From contig JASLXL010000175.1 of the NCBI GenBank assembly GCA_030740335.1, forward strand, positions 1 to 20,209: 20,209 bases of DNA. The letters run 5' to 3'. The position numbers and the translations under genes were made by a program. Shown in pieces: positions 13,154 to 20,209 of this stretch; the first letter of the stretch is position 1; every line of letters starts with the position of its first letter. Below the pieces are notes generated by a model. It ran no database searches. It was not told the DNA's origin and saw only the letters and a list, made by a program, of their open reading frames with translations. Source of the DNA: SAR202 cluster bacterium. GTDB lineage: Bacteria > Chloroflexota > Dehalococcoidia > SAR202 > CAJWER01.

Positions 13154-14275
13154 GTGGCCACCGAACGTACAGCGGCTATCCCGGATATGTCGGGCAAGGT
13201 GATTACCGTTGCGGGCGCGATCGACCCGGTTGCGCTCGGTCAGACACTGATGCACGAGCACCTGTTCTTGGACCTAAGGCAAAACCACCTGCCCCACCTC
13301 AAGACGGTGCTCGTGGAGGGCCGGTCCGAGCCACTGTTAACCTCCGAGGACTTTCCGGCAACCGAACTGGCTGTATGGGAGGCCAAGGTAGACTTCGGGA
13401 ACCTGCATCTAGCTCGACACGAGGCCCCCATCGCCGATAACTATGTCCTGTCTGACGACGGGTTGGCGGTCAGAGAGGTGATGGAGTTCAAGGACCGGGG
13501 CGGCTCCACGATCGTCGACGTGACAAGCATCGGCTTCAAGCGCGATCCCGAGGCGCTTCTGCGGGTTTCGAGGACTACCGGGCTCAACATCATCATGGGC
13601 ACCGGCTACTACCAGAAGGTCTTTCACCCCCTCGACATGGACTCGCGAAGTATCGAGGAGTTGACCGCGGTGATCGTCCGGGACGTCACAGTCGGGGTGG
13701 GAGCCACAGGGATCCGCTCAGGCATCATAGGCGAGATCGGGGTGCAAGGTGGCCCTGTGACCACGAACGACATCAAGAGCGTAAGGGCGGCGGCGCGCGC
13801 AGGTCGGCTGACCGGCGGGGCGGTCTCGTTCCATAAGGGTGGCGAGGGCAGGGAGAGATTCCAGGTGCTGAACGTATACGCCGAGGAGGGAGGGGACATG
13901 TCCCGCGCCATCATGGGTCACTCCGATTTCATGGCGCACGACGTGTCGCTGGTGCTAGAGGTGGCGGAGCGCGGCGTATACATCCAGTTCGACCTGATCG
14001 GACGCTCCGAGGACCTGGGTGATTCTTTCGCGAGCAAGGATGCGAGGGCCATCACGGCGCTTGTGGAGGCGGGCTACGAGGACCGGATACTGCTGTCCCA
14101 TGATGTCTGCTGGAAGGTCCACCTGAAGCACTATGGCGGCTTCGGGTACTCCTTCATTCTGGAGCGCTTCCTACCTTATCTACTCGAAGCGGGTGTGACG
14201 CCGGCCCAGGTACGCAAATTCATGGTCGACAACCCGGCCAGGGTACTGCCCTTCGTCGCACCCAGACCGCTCTAG
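13154..14275 (+). CDS. phosphotriesterase-related amidohydrolase-superfamily protein
   Basis: A 373-residue TIM-barrel metal hydrolase. The strand-1 motif TLMHEHLFLDL supplies His34 and His36. Glu194 in GIIGEIGVQGG takes the place of the bridging ligand (carbamylated lysine in true phosphotriesterases, glutamate in many related proteins). His227 in GAVSFHKGGEG, His256 in IMGHSD and Asp317 in ILLSHDVCWK complete the binuclear site. It belongs to the phosphotriesterase-related or lactonase-like branch, which hydrolyses esters or lactones rather than paraoxon. GTG 13154 follows AGGAGG (13143-13148). The gene has its own promoter and ends in a convergent hairpin. The substrate is not predictable. 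Confidence 0.9.
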   Translation: MATERTAAIPDMSGKVITVAGAIDPVALGQTLMHEHLFLDLRQNHLPHLKTVLVEGRSEPLLTSEDFPATELAVWEAKVDFGNLHLARHEAPIADNYVLSDDGLAVREVMEFKDRGGSTIVDVTSIGFKRDPEALLRVSRTTGLNIIMGTGYYQKVFHPLDMDSRSIEELTAVIVRDVTVGVGATGIRSGIIGEIGVQGGPVTTNDIKSVRAAARAGRLTGGAVSFHKGGEGRERFQVLNVYAEEGGDMSRAIMGHSDFMAHDVSLVLEVAERGVYIQFDLIGRSEDLGDSFASKDARAITALVEAGYEDRILLSHDVCWKVHLKHYGGFGYSFILERFLPYLLEAGVTPAQVRKFMVDNPARVLPFVAPRPL

Positions 14276-14288
14276 CGATCTGGGTGCG
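14257..14288. terminator. hairpin between convergent genes
   Basis: CGCACCCAGA (14257-14266) pairs perfectly with TCTGGGTGCG (14279-14288) around a 12-base loop that holds the phosphotriesterase-related stop codon. The minus-strand gene ends at 14300, so the hairpin is placed to end transcription from both sides, though no strong T-run follows it. Confidence 0.45.
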
Positions 14289-14299
14289 AAAGAGCCTGT

Positions 14300-14968
14300 T
14301 TATTCTGGCAGGTTGCGCGTCAGGATGCGGGAGCGGTCAGCGTGCGAGAGAAACGGCTGTATCTGGGTCACAAATTCAGCCAGCGACTCGGCCACGGTCA
14401 GGTCGGTGTTGTCGATGACAATCTTTTTCCGCAACAGCGATCTTGTATGCTGGTCCTCGAACGCCGCAAGCACCTTTTCGACATCGCCATCCTTTACAAG
14501 CGCGTTCTCATGCGGGTTGGCCTTCATGCGTGCCCTGATTGCCTCCGGGGACGCTTTGAGCAGGATCAGGACGGTGTCACGAGCGATCTCCAGTAGCTCA
14601 GCCTCAGTGGTCCTGGCAGCCTGCTCTCGATCGCCATACTCGCCAGCCCTTCCATACCCGTAATACAGGGGGGCGTAGACCGCCTCATCTATGTGGAACC
14701 CCACCATGGTGTGATCGGCGTCGTGGTAGAAGCTGGGGGACAGGTGGTACTCCATGTGGTAGCGCTGGAAGCTCTCTCGGAGGTTCGCGCTCAACGCCAG
14801 GAACCCCTCGTTCTCTTCCTTGGTGTGCTCCGCATGGGACAGCTGGGGAGCCTTCCAGTGATCATGGATTCCCATCTCGCCGCCCATAGCCCGCTCGACC
14901 CAGCCGCTGATCTCCTGAATAAGGGTTGATGTTCCAACGTACTCGCAACCGATCAATATAAGTCTCAC
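14300..14968 (-). CDS. P-loop NTPase/kinase-like protein with degenerate Walker A
   Basis: A 222-residue protein starting at GTG 14968, preceded on the minus strand by AGGAGG five bases upstream. The N terminus MRLILIGCEYVGTSTLIQEI has the strand-loop-helix of a P-loop kinase (Gly7 to Thr15), but the Walker A lysine is replaced by Thr13 (GxxxxGTST). A lid-like arginine segment lies at SPEAIRARMKANPHENALVKDGDVEKVL, followed by VIDNTDLTVAESLAEFV, where small kinases end. The central part is rich in His and Tyr (ALSANLRESFQRYHMEYHL, FHIDEAVYAPLYYGYG), unlike dTMP kinase. Similar kinase-like proteins may exist beside catabolic genes, but I do not recognise a named family. Whether ATP is hydrolysed is doubtful without the lysine. 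Confidence 0.7.
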   Translation of the reverse strand: MRLILIGCEYVGTSTLIQEISGWVERAMGGEMGIHDHWKAPQLSHAEHTKEENEGFLALSANLRESFQRYHMEYHLSPSFYHDADHTMVGFHIDEAVYAPLYYGYGRAGEYGDREQAARTTEAELLEIARDTVLILLKASPEAIRARMKANPHENALVKDGDVEKVLAAFEDQHTRSLLRKKIVIDNTDLTVAESLAEFVTQIQPFLSHADRSRILTRNLPE

Positions 14969-14989
14969 TCTCGCCTCCTAGTGCTGGTG

Positions 14990-15008
14990 CTGCGCACGCT
15001 TAGTTGGG
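14990..15008. repeat. intergenic repeat element, copy 3 (left block only)
   Basis: The block CTGCGCACGCTTAGTTGGG recurs exactly as in copy 1, between two minus-strand genes. The right block ACAGATGACT is absent, so this is either a partial copy or a separate use of the core motif. Confidence 0.5.
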
Positions 15009-15136
15009 GTGGGCCCGGCACTTGCCTCTTACTCGCAAACTGCCAACCGGGGATTCGTCAGAGGAGCATAGCCCCTTTTGTGCGATTTATCTACCCATGC
15101 GTGAGGGTATTTCTCACTACCTTCTGGGTCTATGGG

Positions 15137-16510
15137 CTATCGGAAGCGGAACGCGTATAAGTCAGCGTCCTTGAGCGCGACGCGGAGCCTGACCGGTGTG
15201 CCGGCGAGGTCGCCTAGATTGGCGCCGCCGTTCCAGGCCATGACATCTTTGATCTCATCACCGAATTTTTCGGGGCAGTCTTCCAAGTTGAAGCCCGGAA
15301 GCGCGTTGCCATCGGCATCCTGAATTTCGACGCGGACCGACCCCACGGCGGACGTCGAATAGTTAATCTCTAGCTCGGAGCCCTCGAACCGCATCGTATG
15401 AGTAGTGAACTCGCCGCCGTCAAAGCCAGCATTCATCGACACGAAACCATCGGTGCGAAGAGAGTAGCGGCGTATGCGCATCGTCGGCAAATCCTTGTGC
15501 TCCATGCCAAAGAGCGATATCTCTTCAGGGGAGGTCTGCAGGACTCCACGCTCCATGTAGATCCCGCGCTCGTGCCAGTTGTTGAAGTCTAGCCCGGGCC
15601 TCACAAAGGCCTCCATGAAACTACGATCGAAGTTTATGCCATCTCGGCTGGACATGAACACAATGTCACTGAGGCCAGGGGTGGACCAGTCCGGGTCAGG
15701 GCTGCGTGCGGCAATAAATCGCGATGGAAACATCAGATATGTGCCTGGCGCTCGCTCATACTGCACGCAAGAATTGGTATACAGGTCTTCATATGGAGCG
15801 CCACCGGGGTCGACTACCTCCATGGGGCCCCAGTTGATGAAGTCGGAGGACGTGGTACGTCGAATCCAGCGGTAGGTTTCCTTCCAGATGCTTATGTCAT
15901 GCTCACGCTTTTCAGGGGTAGTTCCACCCGCCAGGCCTCGGACATACATGACGTATTCGCCGCGCCACGTGTCCCAGAACGGTATGTTGAGGGTGTCGAA
16001 TGGGCCGTTGGTCAGAACCGGCTCTTCCTGCATTTTATGCCAGTGCAGGCCGTCGGGAGAGGCCAGTGCCAGAAGGACCTTCTTGTCGCGCACGATGGAC
16101 TTGTAGCGCTCGTTGTCCGGAGCATCCGGGTTTTCGTCACGGAAGGGTGCGAAGTTGATGCCGGGGCCGGTCCACACCAGGTTGTTGTCAGTCGATCCTT
16201 CGAACTCAAGAGTGCCCACGTCAGGCTTCTCCCAGTGGATGCCATCTGCGCTGACGGCGTAGGCCGTGATTGAGCCGGCGTCGACCTCTCCGCCTGGGGG
16301 ATCACAGCGGTACCAGCTGCGGTAGCCGTCGCCGTCAGGAAAGGCGACCATATAGCAGACCCCGCGTCCTTCCCAGGGCTTTTCGGACGCGATGGCGATC
16401 TCGCGTGGGACGGGCTGGTGCAGCCGCCTCTCAACAATCTTGGCATGGTCGATCCAGAAGTCGTCTAGAAAGAGCTGGCGGTCCGTTCCGATCGATACTG
16501 GGGCGTCCAA
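15137..16510 (-). CDS. glycosidase-like five-bladed beta-propeller protein
   Basis: A 457-residue protein starting at TTG 16510, with AGGAG about eleven bases upstream. Its N terminus (SIGTDRQLFLDDFWIDHA) and repeated strands with Trp and Asp (YRSWYRCDPPGGEVDAG, AYAVSADGIHWEKPDVG, ALASPDGLHWHKM, VMYVRGLAGGTTPEKR, IVFMSSRDGINFDRSF) form the pattern of GH32/43/62/68-type beta-propeller proteins. The C-terminal 110 residues are a beta-sandwich-like domain (SVRVEIQDADGNALPGFNLEDC, then PVRLRVALKDADLYAFRF). No signal peptide is seen. Such proteins occur in large numbers in Planctomycetota and marine Chloroflexota, where they are annotated as hypothetical or glycosyl-hydrolase-like. Catalytic acids cannot be assigned with confidence. 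Confidence 0.75.
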   Translation of the reverse strand: MDAPVSIGTDRQLFLDDFWIDHAKIVERRLHQPVPREIAIASEKPWEGRGVCYMVAFPDGDGYRSWYRCDPPGGEVDAGSITAYAVSADGIHWEKPDVGTLEFEGSTDNNLVWTGPGINFAPFRDENPDAPDNERYKSIVRDKKVLLALASPDGLHWHKMQEEPVLTNGPFDTLNIPFWDTWRGEYVMYVRGLAGGTTPEKREHDISIWKETYRWIRRTTSSDFINWGPMEVVDPGGAPYEDLYTNSCVQYERAPGTYLMFPSRFIAARSPDPDWSTPGLSDIVFMSSRDGINFDRSFMEAFVRPGLDFNNWHERGIYMERGVLQTSPEEISLFGMEHKDLPTMRIRRYSLRTDGFVSMNAGFDGGEFTTHTMRFEGSELEINYSTSAVGSVRVEIQDADGNALPGFNLEDCPEKFGDEIKDVMAWNGGANLGDLAGTPVRLRVALKDADLYAFRFR

Positions 16511-16600
16511 GGTTAGTGTCGCTCCTGTCTATGATATGTGGAAGGTGTACGACTTTACACCAGTGGTTGCAGGTTGTCACCGTGGAGCCGTTGGGGCTCC

Positions 16601-16630
16601 TTGACCCTTATGGGGGGCAATTGCTACACT
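16601..16630 (+). promoter_or_regulatory. predicted promoter of the tRNA pair
   Basis: TTGACC (16601-16606) and TACACT (16625-16630) are 18 bases apart, with tRNA-Val starting 19 bases after the -10 box. A GGAGCC/GGCTCC hairpin (16584-16600) lies immediately upstream. Confidence 0.5.
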
Positions 16631-16648
16631 GAATTGCGGAGCGATCGT

Positions 16649-16725
16649 GGGCGGTTAGCTCAGTGGTTTAGAGCGCTGCGTTGACATCGCAGAGGTCATT
16701 GGTTCAAATCCATTACCGCCCACCA
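16649..16725 (+). tRNA. tRNA-Val (anticodon GAC)
   Basis: The acceptor arms GGGCGGT (16649-16655) and ACCGCCC (16715-16721) pair fully. The D stem is GCTC/GAGC, and the anticodon stem CTGCG/CGCAG encloses TTGACAT, giving anticodon GAC at 16683-16685. The T stem ATTGG/CCATT has one T-T mismatch around loop TTCAAAT. The discriminator A is followed by an encoded CCA (16723-16725). It is not the selenocysteine tRNA: its acceptor and variable arm are normal. Confidence 0.93.
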
Positions 16726-16764
16726 CAACCCTGCCGGGTATCGCTCTCCCCCAGCCGCCGACGC

Positions 16765-16841
16765 GGCCCCGTGGTGTAGTGGCTTAACACACTGCCCTGT
16801 CAAGGCAGAGATCGCCGGTTCGAATCCGGTCGGGGTCGCCA
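16765..16841 (+). tRNA. tRNA-Asp (anticodon GTC)
   Basis: The acceptor is GGCCCCG/CGGGGTC with one G-T pair, the D stem GTGT/ACAC and the anticodon stem CTGCC/GGCAG with loop CTGTCAA (anticodon GTC). The T stem is GCCGG/CCGGT, the discriminator G, and CCA is encoded at 16839-16841. It lies 39 bases after tRNA-Val, presumably on the same transcript. Its 3' half overlaps, in antisense, the tail of a recombinase relic. Confidence 0.94.
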
Positions 16842-17103
16842 CTGCAATACATCATTTGACAGTCCAGAGTATTGCAGGTCAAAGAAGGGTTTCAACTCAG
16901 CTTTTGGTGTAACACCCAGAACGCTCTGGTCCTTCACCCATACGGACTCGAACAGGGCTTTCGCCAGCTTGTTCCGATGCTTCTGGGTGGCCTCCCCCTA
17001 GGCCGAGGCTACGTCTTGCAAGAATTCAGCCAACCTTGTGACTGTCTCCTCGTCGTGGTCAGTCCACAGTCCCCACGTGCGTGGGGTTGAACTCAACAAT
17101 ATC
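16800..17103 (-). pseudogene. decayed serine-recombinase C terminus abutting tRNA-Asp
   Basis: On the minus strand the frame ending at TGA 16800-16802 reads GEATQKHRNKLAKALF, then ESVWVKDQSVLGVTPKAEL, then KPFFDLQ. This resembles the C-terminal end of large serine recombinases, which commonly read L-F-x-x-V-x-V-x-...-V-x-G-V-x-P-K-x-x-x-x-P-L-F. Upstream of an in-frame TAG (16998-17000) the same frame continues as TDHDEETVTRLAEFLQDVAS. Beyond about 17060 a neighbouring frame reads LLDIVEFNPTHVGTVD, suggesting a frameshift. The catalytic N terminus is gone. The tail reads on through the T arm and CCA of tRNA-Asp (ending WRPRPDSNRRSLP), as happens when a recombinase sits against its tRNA attachment site. 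It would be the only surviving part of an integrated element. Confidence 0.5.
16842..16877. repeat. nine-base inverted repeat beside tRNA-Asp
   Basis: CTGCAATAC (16842-16850) and GTATTGCAG (16869-16877) are perfectly complementary, separated by 18 bases, starting at the base after the encoded CCA of tRNA-Asp. It could be the terminator stem of the tRNA transcript (no T-run seen) or an arm of a recombination site. It lies inside the relic's open frame. Confidence 0.35.
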
Positions 17104-17178
17104 CAGCAGATGGGTAATCTACGAGGTCTTAGTGAGCTACAAAACCTACCTATATGAGTCATTCTGGAACTGGACATC

Positions 17179-18018
17179 TTGATAAGGCGTAGCTTTATTC
17201 AATTGCCAGGGATAGGGATCGTCACCGAGAGAATTCTCTGGGATTCAGGAATTTTATCTTGGGATGATCTTGTCGAATCGGATTATCTGCCACCAAATAT
17301 CAGCCGAAGGCTTCCTGGCCTGGAAAAGCGCTTGGATGAATGCAGGCGTCGTCTGGAGACCTATGACGGAGCTTTTTTTCAGTCCTGTTTCCCAAGTAGT
17401 GAAAGATGGAGGCTCTACGCAGATTTCCGAAGTAGGACAGCTTTTCTCGATATCGAGACGACCGGCATCAGTCCGGCGAACAGCTACATCACAATGGTAG
17501 GAGTACTGGACACTAAGGGCTATACCTCGTATGTGACAGGCGAAAACCTCGAATATCTACCAGAATGTCTTGAGGCTTATGACTTAATCATCACATTCAA
17601 CGGAACATCGTTTGATCTGCCGTACCTTACGCACTACTTTGGGGATATCTTCAGGAACAAGGCGCACCTGGATCTCAGATACCCGCTCAAACAACTGGGA
17701 TACAGCGGAGGGCTTAAGGTTATTGAGCAGACAGCCAATGTTGGCAGGCCATCAGAGTTCGCTGCCCTCAATGGCTATGACGCGGTGCTCATGTGGAGAA
17801 TGTGGCTCAACGGTGACGAAGGAGCACGAAACACGTTGGTGCGATATAACGCTGAGGACGTGGCATCTTTACCGGAGTTGGCGGACCTAATCCACCACCA
17901 ACTACAGGCCTCCCTCCCATTGCCACCACATACATTGGATAGCTGGCCCAGAGTGATCGATGAATTGCCATACGATCCGAAGGTCATCAAATATTTGATA
18001 GCAAACAAGCAGCCTTGA
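17179..18018 (+). CDS. RNase H-like DEDD exonuclease (YprB-type)
   Basis: A 279-residue protein whose N terminus SFIQLPGIGIVTERILWDSGI resembles a helix-hairpin-helix (about 5-30). The nuclease domain has the four acidic positions of DnaQ-like exonucleases: Asp91 and Glu93 in AFLDIETTG, Asp146 in ITFNGTSFDLP and Asp227 in RYNAEDVASL. The fold and length fit the RNase_H_2/YprB-like family, predicted to degrade single-stranded nucleic acid. TTG 17179 is chosen because the frame closes at TGA 17155 and no ATG or GTG precedes the conserved start; no clear ribosome-binding site is visible. Base composition is visibly more AT-rich than the neighbouring genes, which may indicate a different origin, and the gene lies just beyond the tRNA-linked recombinase relic. 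Confidence 0.82.
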   Translation: MIRRSFIQLPGIGIVTERILWDSGILSWDDLVESDYLPPNISRRLPGLEKRLDECRRRLETYDGAFFQSCFPSSERWRLYADFRSRTAFLDIETTGISPANSYITMVGVLDTKGYTSYVTGENLEYLPECLEAYDLIITFNGTSFDLPYLTHYFGDIFRNKAHLDLRYPLKQLGYSGGLKVIEQTANVGRPSEFAALNGYDAVLMWRMWLNGDEGARNTLVRYNAEDVASLPELADLIHHQLQASLPLPPHTLDSWPRVIDELPYDPKVIKYLIANKQP

Positions 18019-18049
18019 AGGCTAGAAATGACGTTACATATTCCGAAAA

Positions 18050-18244
18050 CTAGTGGCTGGCACTGTCCTCACTGCGGCGTGACATCCACTCGTCGGGGTT
18101 CTCACTAAGACACCGAGCGGCCTCCGAGTCCTCCTCGACCTCATCCCACTCCAGCGCCCACTGGGCATCAACCGGGAATATGCCGTCCGCCGGTGGGTCA
18201 GCTTCCTCGGCGACAATGCGCTGGAGCCGCTCCTCGTAGGTTAG
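18050..18244 (-). CDS. possible small acidic protein without canonical start
   Basis: On the minus strand a 64-residue frame beginning LTYEERLQRIVAEEA and ending SRRSEDSASH overlaps the amidohydrolase stop by four bases. It is acidic and Trp-containing (VDAQWALEWDEVEEDSEA) with codon choice that looks genuine. No ATG, GTG or TTG exists in frame between the preceding TGA and this segment. It may be translated from a rare start by coupling with the amidohydrolase, be a decayed gene, or not be coding. The opposite reading frame on the same strand (18034-18216) is arginine-rich and looks like a shadow. Confidence 0.35.
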   Translation of the reverse strand, partial: LTYEERLQRIVAEEADPPADGIFPVDAQWALEWDEVEEDSEAARCLSENPDEWMSRRSEDSASH

Positions 18245-20109
18245 CCCTTCCCCATCCCAGCGCCGCGCTGTTCATTGGGACCGGCAGTACGCTGCTCGGC
18301 GTTGAGGTCCAGGACGCGGCCTCGTAGGGCACCCGTGGGCTCTCCTGCGTCTAGGGCGAGGACACCGTTAACTAGCACGTACGCTACCCCTTCGCTGTAA
18401 CGGTGCACGTCCCTCAGTGTAGACCTGGGCTGGATACCCTCTAGGTCCAAGACTGAGACATCCGCCTTATATCCTTCGCGGACAAACCCGCGGTCCTGCC
18501 AACCAAGGATCTCGGCGGGCAGAGATGTGGAGGATCTGACAGCATGGGCCACACTGATAGCGTCGCGGTCCATGGCATATTTGCGAATCTTGGTGGCGAA
18601 GGTGGCGTAGGCGCGGATGGCCTGGGGCGCGCCCAACTTGCCCGCCGTCACACCGAAATAAGGATAATCGCCGTCACTACCAGTGGCCACGAAGTCTTTC
18701 GCCATCGCGTACTCCAGGTCGTCTTCGGAGTGCATGATCACAATGGCGTGTGTCCCCTCGAGCGCAAGACGTATCGCAGCGTCAACCACCGGCTCCCCAA
18801 TGACTCCCGCTGCCTCGGTCAGTGACCTCAACTCCACGTCCTTTCGATCCGAACCGAATACCAGCAGGTTGTCGGCGCCTCCCAACTGCTCGATGTGTTT
18901 CGCCACCCGTGCTCGGACCTCTGGACCTGACCGGTTATCGGCCAGGCGGGCGACGAATCGGGCACGCTCGTCCGGGTTCCCGGGCCCCTGGTGTGTGCCG
19001 AGCCAGGACGAGAGTCCATGGAGGGCGGCGCCTTCAGCCGGAAACGATTGGGCAATGGCCTCAGCCACAGCATCTTTGAGTACTTCAGGACGTTCGGCCA
19101 GAAAACCCCGCTGCTCAGGCCCGACACTATCTCCGGAAAGCTCCGCATGAAGGGTCAGCACCACATCGTCTTCAATCCTGTCGAGTATCGTCCGCAACCT
19201 GACCGCTCGATCTTGGACATCGCCGTCCTCTCCCAGCCACACATCTTCCGGCACGAGCGGGGCCGGGCCGCCTTCGACGAAGGGGAATTGATCGGCATAG
19301 ACCCGCACCCCACGACCTCTTGCCTCTTCGATCATGTCGGTTGCCTCTCGTAGTTTGCCCCAGTTGCGCCTATAGACAGCCTTGAAGTGGGTGACTACGG
19401 TTACCACCGCTGAGTCCTGTGAAATGCGTATTGCCTCATCGACCGCGTCCAATAGCCCATCGGCCTCGTTGCGAATGTGGGTGTGGTAGATACCGCCATA
19501 CTGGGCTATCTTACTGACAAGCTCAACGATTTCGGAGGTGCTAAAGAAGCGATCGGGGGTGAAAACGAGGCCCGAAGACACTCCCACAGCGCCTCCCTCC
19601 ATCGCATCGGTGAGCCGCTGCTTCATGCGTGCCATCTCTTCGGAGGTCGGGGCACTGGGCTCGAGACCCATCACCTGTCGGCGCACCTGCCCAAGGCCCA
19701 CCATCAGAGCGGCATTCGTGCCGATGCCCTGTCGTGAGACCTGTTCTACGAGTCCATCAATCGATGCGCCGATGGCCCACGCGCCATAGCCGTCTGCGCC
19801 ACCTAGTACAGTCGTGACGCCCTGCTTCAAATGGTGCACGCTGCCCGCAAGCTCCAAGTACGGCAGCCCACGCTCTGCGTGCGTGTGCATGTCAATGAAA
19901 CCGGGGACGATGTACAACCCTGTAGCATCAATGGTCCGCACCGCCCTAGCACCACCAAGGTCGCCGATCGCCGTTATCTTGCCTGCCAGCACTCCCACGT
20001 CGGCTGCATATGGCTCGGACCCAGAACCGTCGATAACCCTCCCGCCCTCCAACAAAAACTCGAATGGAGTCCCCAAGTCTGGAGTTCGAGGATTCCGGCC
20101 TCTAGTCAT
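18241..20109 (-). CDS. N-acyl-D-amino-acid deacylase-type amidohydrolase
   Basis: A 622-residue amidohydrolase-superfamily protein. The first strand motif GFIDMHTHAERG gives His75 and His77. After it GVTTVLGGADGYG occupies the position of GVTT-x-x-x-G-N-C-G in D-aminoacylases. A second ligand pair is His209/His211 in GGIYHTHIRNEADG, then His241 and Lys243 in VVTHFKAVYRR. The late metal/substrate Asp lies in ATGSDGDYPYFG, and the C-terminal small beta domain is GFVREGYKADVSVLDLEGI. Length is above the usual 480-550, with extra residues at both ends. It would deacylate N-acyl-D-amino acids or cleave a related amide or lactam. A strong promoter-like site is upstream. The start-less small ORF overlaps the stop. 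Confidence 0.85.
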   Translation of the reverse strand: MTRGRNPRTPDLGTPFEFLLEGGRVIDGSGSEPYAADVGVLAGKITAIGDLGGARAVRTIDATGLYIVPGFIDMHTHAERGLPYLELAGSVHHLKQGVTTVLGGADGYGAWAIGASIDGLVEQVSRQGIGTNAALMVGLGQVRRQVMGLEPSAPTSEEMARMKQRLTDAMEGGAVGVSSGLVFTPDRFFSTSEIVELVSKIAQYGGIYHTHIRNEADGLLDAVDEAIRISQDSAVVTVVTHFKAVYRRNWGKLREATDMIEEARGRGVRVYADQFPFVEGGPAPLVPEDVWLGEDGDVQDRAVRLRTILDRIEDDVVLTLHAELSGDSVGPEQRGFLAERPEVLKDAVAEAIAQSFPAEGAALHGLSSWLGTHQGPGNPDERARFVARLADNRSGPEVRARVAKHIEQLGGADNLLVFGSDRKDVELRSLTEAAGVIGEPVVDAAIRLALEGTHAIVIMHSEDDLEYAMAKDFVATGSDGDYPYFGVTAGKLGAPQAIRAYATFATKIRKYAMDRDAISVAHAVRSSTSLPAEILGWQDRGFVREGYKADVSVLDLEGIQPRSTLRDVHRYSEGVAYVLVNGVLALDAGEPTGALRGRVLDLNAEQRTAGPNEQRGAGMGKG

Positions 20110-20169
20110 TGAGGAGACTCTCCTGTGGTTGAAGTACGCGCCGACATCGGTGGCAGTTGAGGTGGTCGA

Positions 20170-20198
20170 AGCTTACTGTCGACCTCGTTGACTGTCAA
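20170..20198 (-). promoter_or_regulatory. predicted promoter of the amidohydrolase gene
   Basis: On the minus strand a perfect TTGACA (20193-20198 read in reverse) is followed after exactly 17 bases by TAAGCT (20170-20175). The start codon is about 60 bases further. A GGAGAGTCTCC palindrome lies just before the ATG and includes the ribosome-binding site. Confidence 0.45.
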
Positions 20199-20209
20199 TC
20201 TTTTTCGTA

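Noticed and set aside
16649..16841. One of the two tRNAs as the selenocysteine tRNA
   Set aside because: Anticodons are GAC and GTC; neither has the long acceptor or variable arm of tRNA-Sec.
18034..18216. 60-residue arginine-rich minus-strand frame
   Set aside because: Biased composition; it is in a different frame from the more protein-like acidic ORF covering the same region.

Overview
The window looks like a chromosomal segment from a moderately GC-rich bacterium, most plausibly a Chloroflexota lineage such as SAR202/Dehalococcoidia. That placement is inference: it rests on gene content (CocE hydrolase, N-acyl-D-amino-acid deacylase-type amidohydrolase, phosphotriesterase-related protein, DHDPS-like lyase, D-2-hydroxyacid dehydrogenase, Uxx-star-like selenoprotein), on frequent TTG/GTG starts behind strong AGGAGG sites, and on short palindromic intergenic repeats. 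No rRNA or marker gene is present to prove it.

Layout. 1-917: the end of a BatD-like gene overlapping a BatE-like TPR/SH3 gene. 1024-1326 (-): small dimeric-barrel-like protein. 1542-3703: CocE/NonD hydrolase overlapping a GNAT acetyltransferase. 4067-5128: a promoter followed by two adjacent redox genes, each with an in-frame UGA at a redox position and a SECIS-like hairpin at the right distance. 5212-6003: SDR oxidoreductase. 6127-8580 (-): RidA-like protein, methyltransferase and D-2-hydroxyacid dehydrogenase. 8773-10217: DHDPS-family lyase overlapping a lipoprotein. 10361-11611: promoter/operator, Fur-family regulator and NiCoT-like metal transporter. 11749-12090: TfoX-N-like gene broken by an amber codon. 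12121-13002 (-): ROK kinase. 13154-14275: phosphotriesterase-related hydrolase. 14300-16510 (-): a P-loop protein without the Walker A lysine and a beta-propeller glycosidase-like protein. 16649-16841: tRNA-Val(GAC) and tRNA-Asp(GTC), followed by a decayed serine recombinase that reads into tRNA-Asp on the opposite strand. 17179-18018: DEDD-type exonuclease. 18050-20109 (-): a start-less small ORF and a large D-aminoacylase-type amidohydrolase.

The most interesting part is the 4.1-5.1 kb redox cassette. Read conventionally it is a glutaredoxin of 72 residues that stops early, plus a headless thioredoxin fragment. Read with selenocysteine it becomes a 75-residue glutaredoxin-like protein ending Sec-Asn-Phe-stop and a 238-residue redoxin with a Sec-Gly-Cys active site and a C-terminal TPR-like segment. 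Both share one upstream promoter and probably work together in thiol/selenol redox chemistry. The second gene also has no canonical start codon (ATA sits where ATG is expected), so partial decay must be considered.

Other notable signals are a Fur-family gene with a perfect palindrome just downstream of its predicted -10 box and a nickel/cobalt-type transporter behind it; a three-copy intergenic repeat (CTGC[G/A]CACGCTTAGT); and a recurring promoter form, TTGACC-N17/18-TAnnaT.
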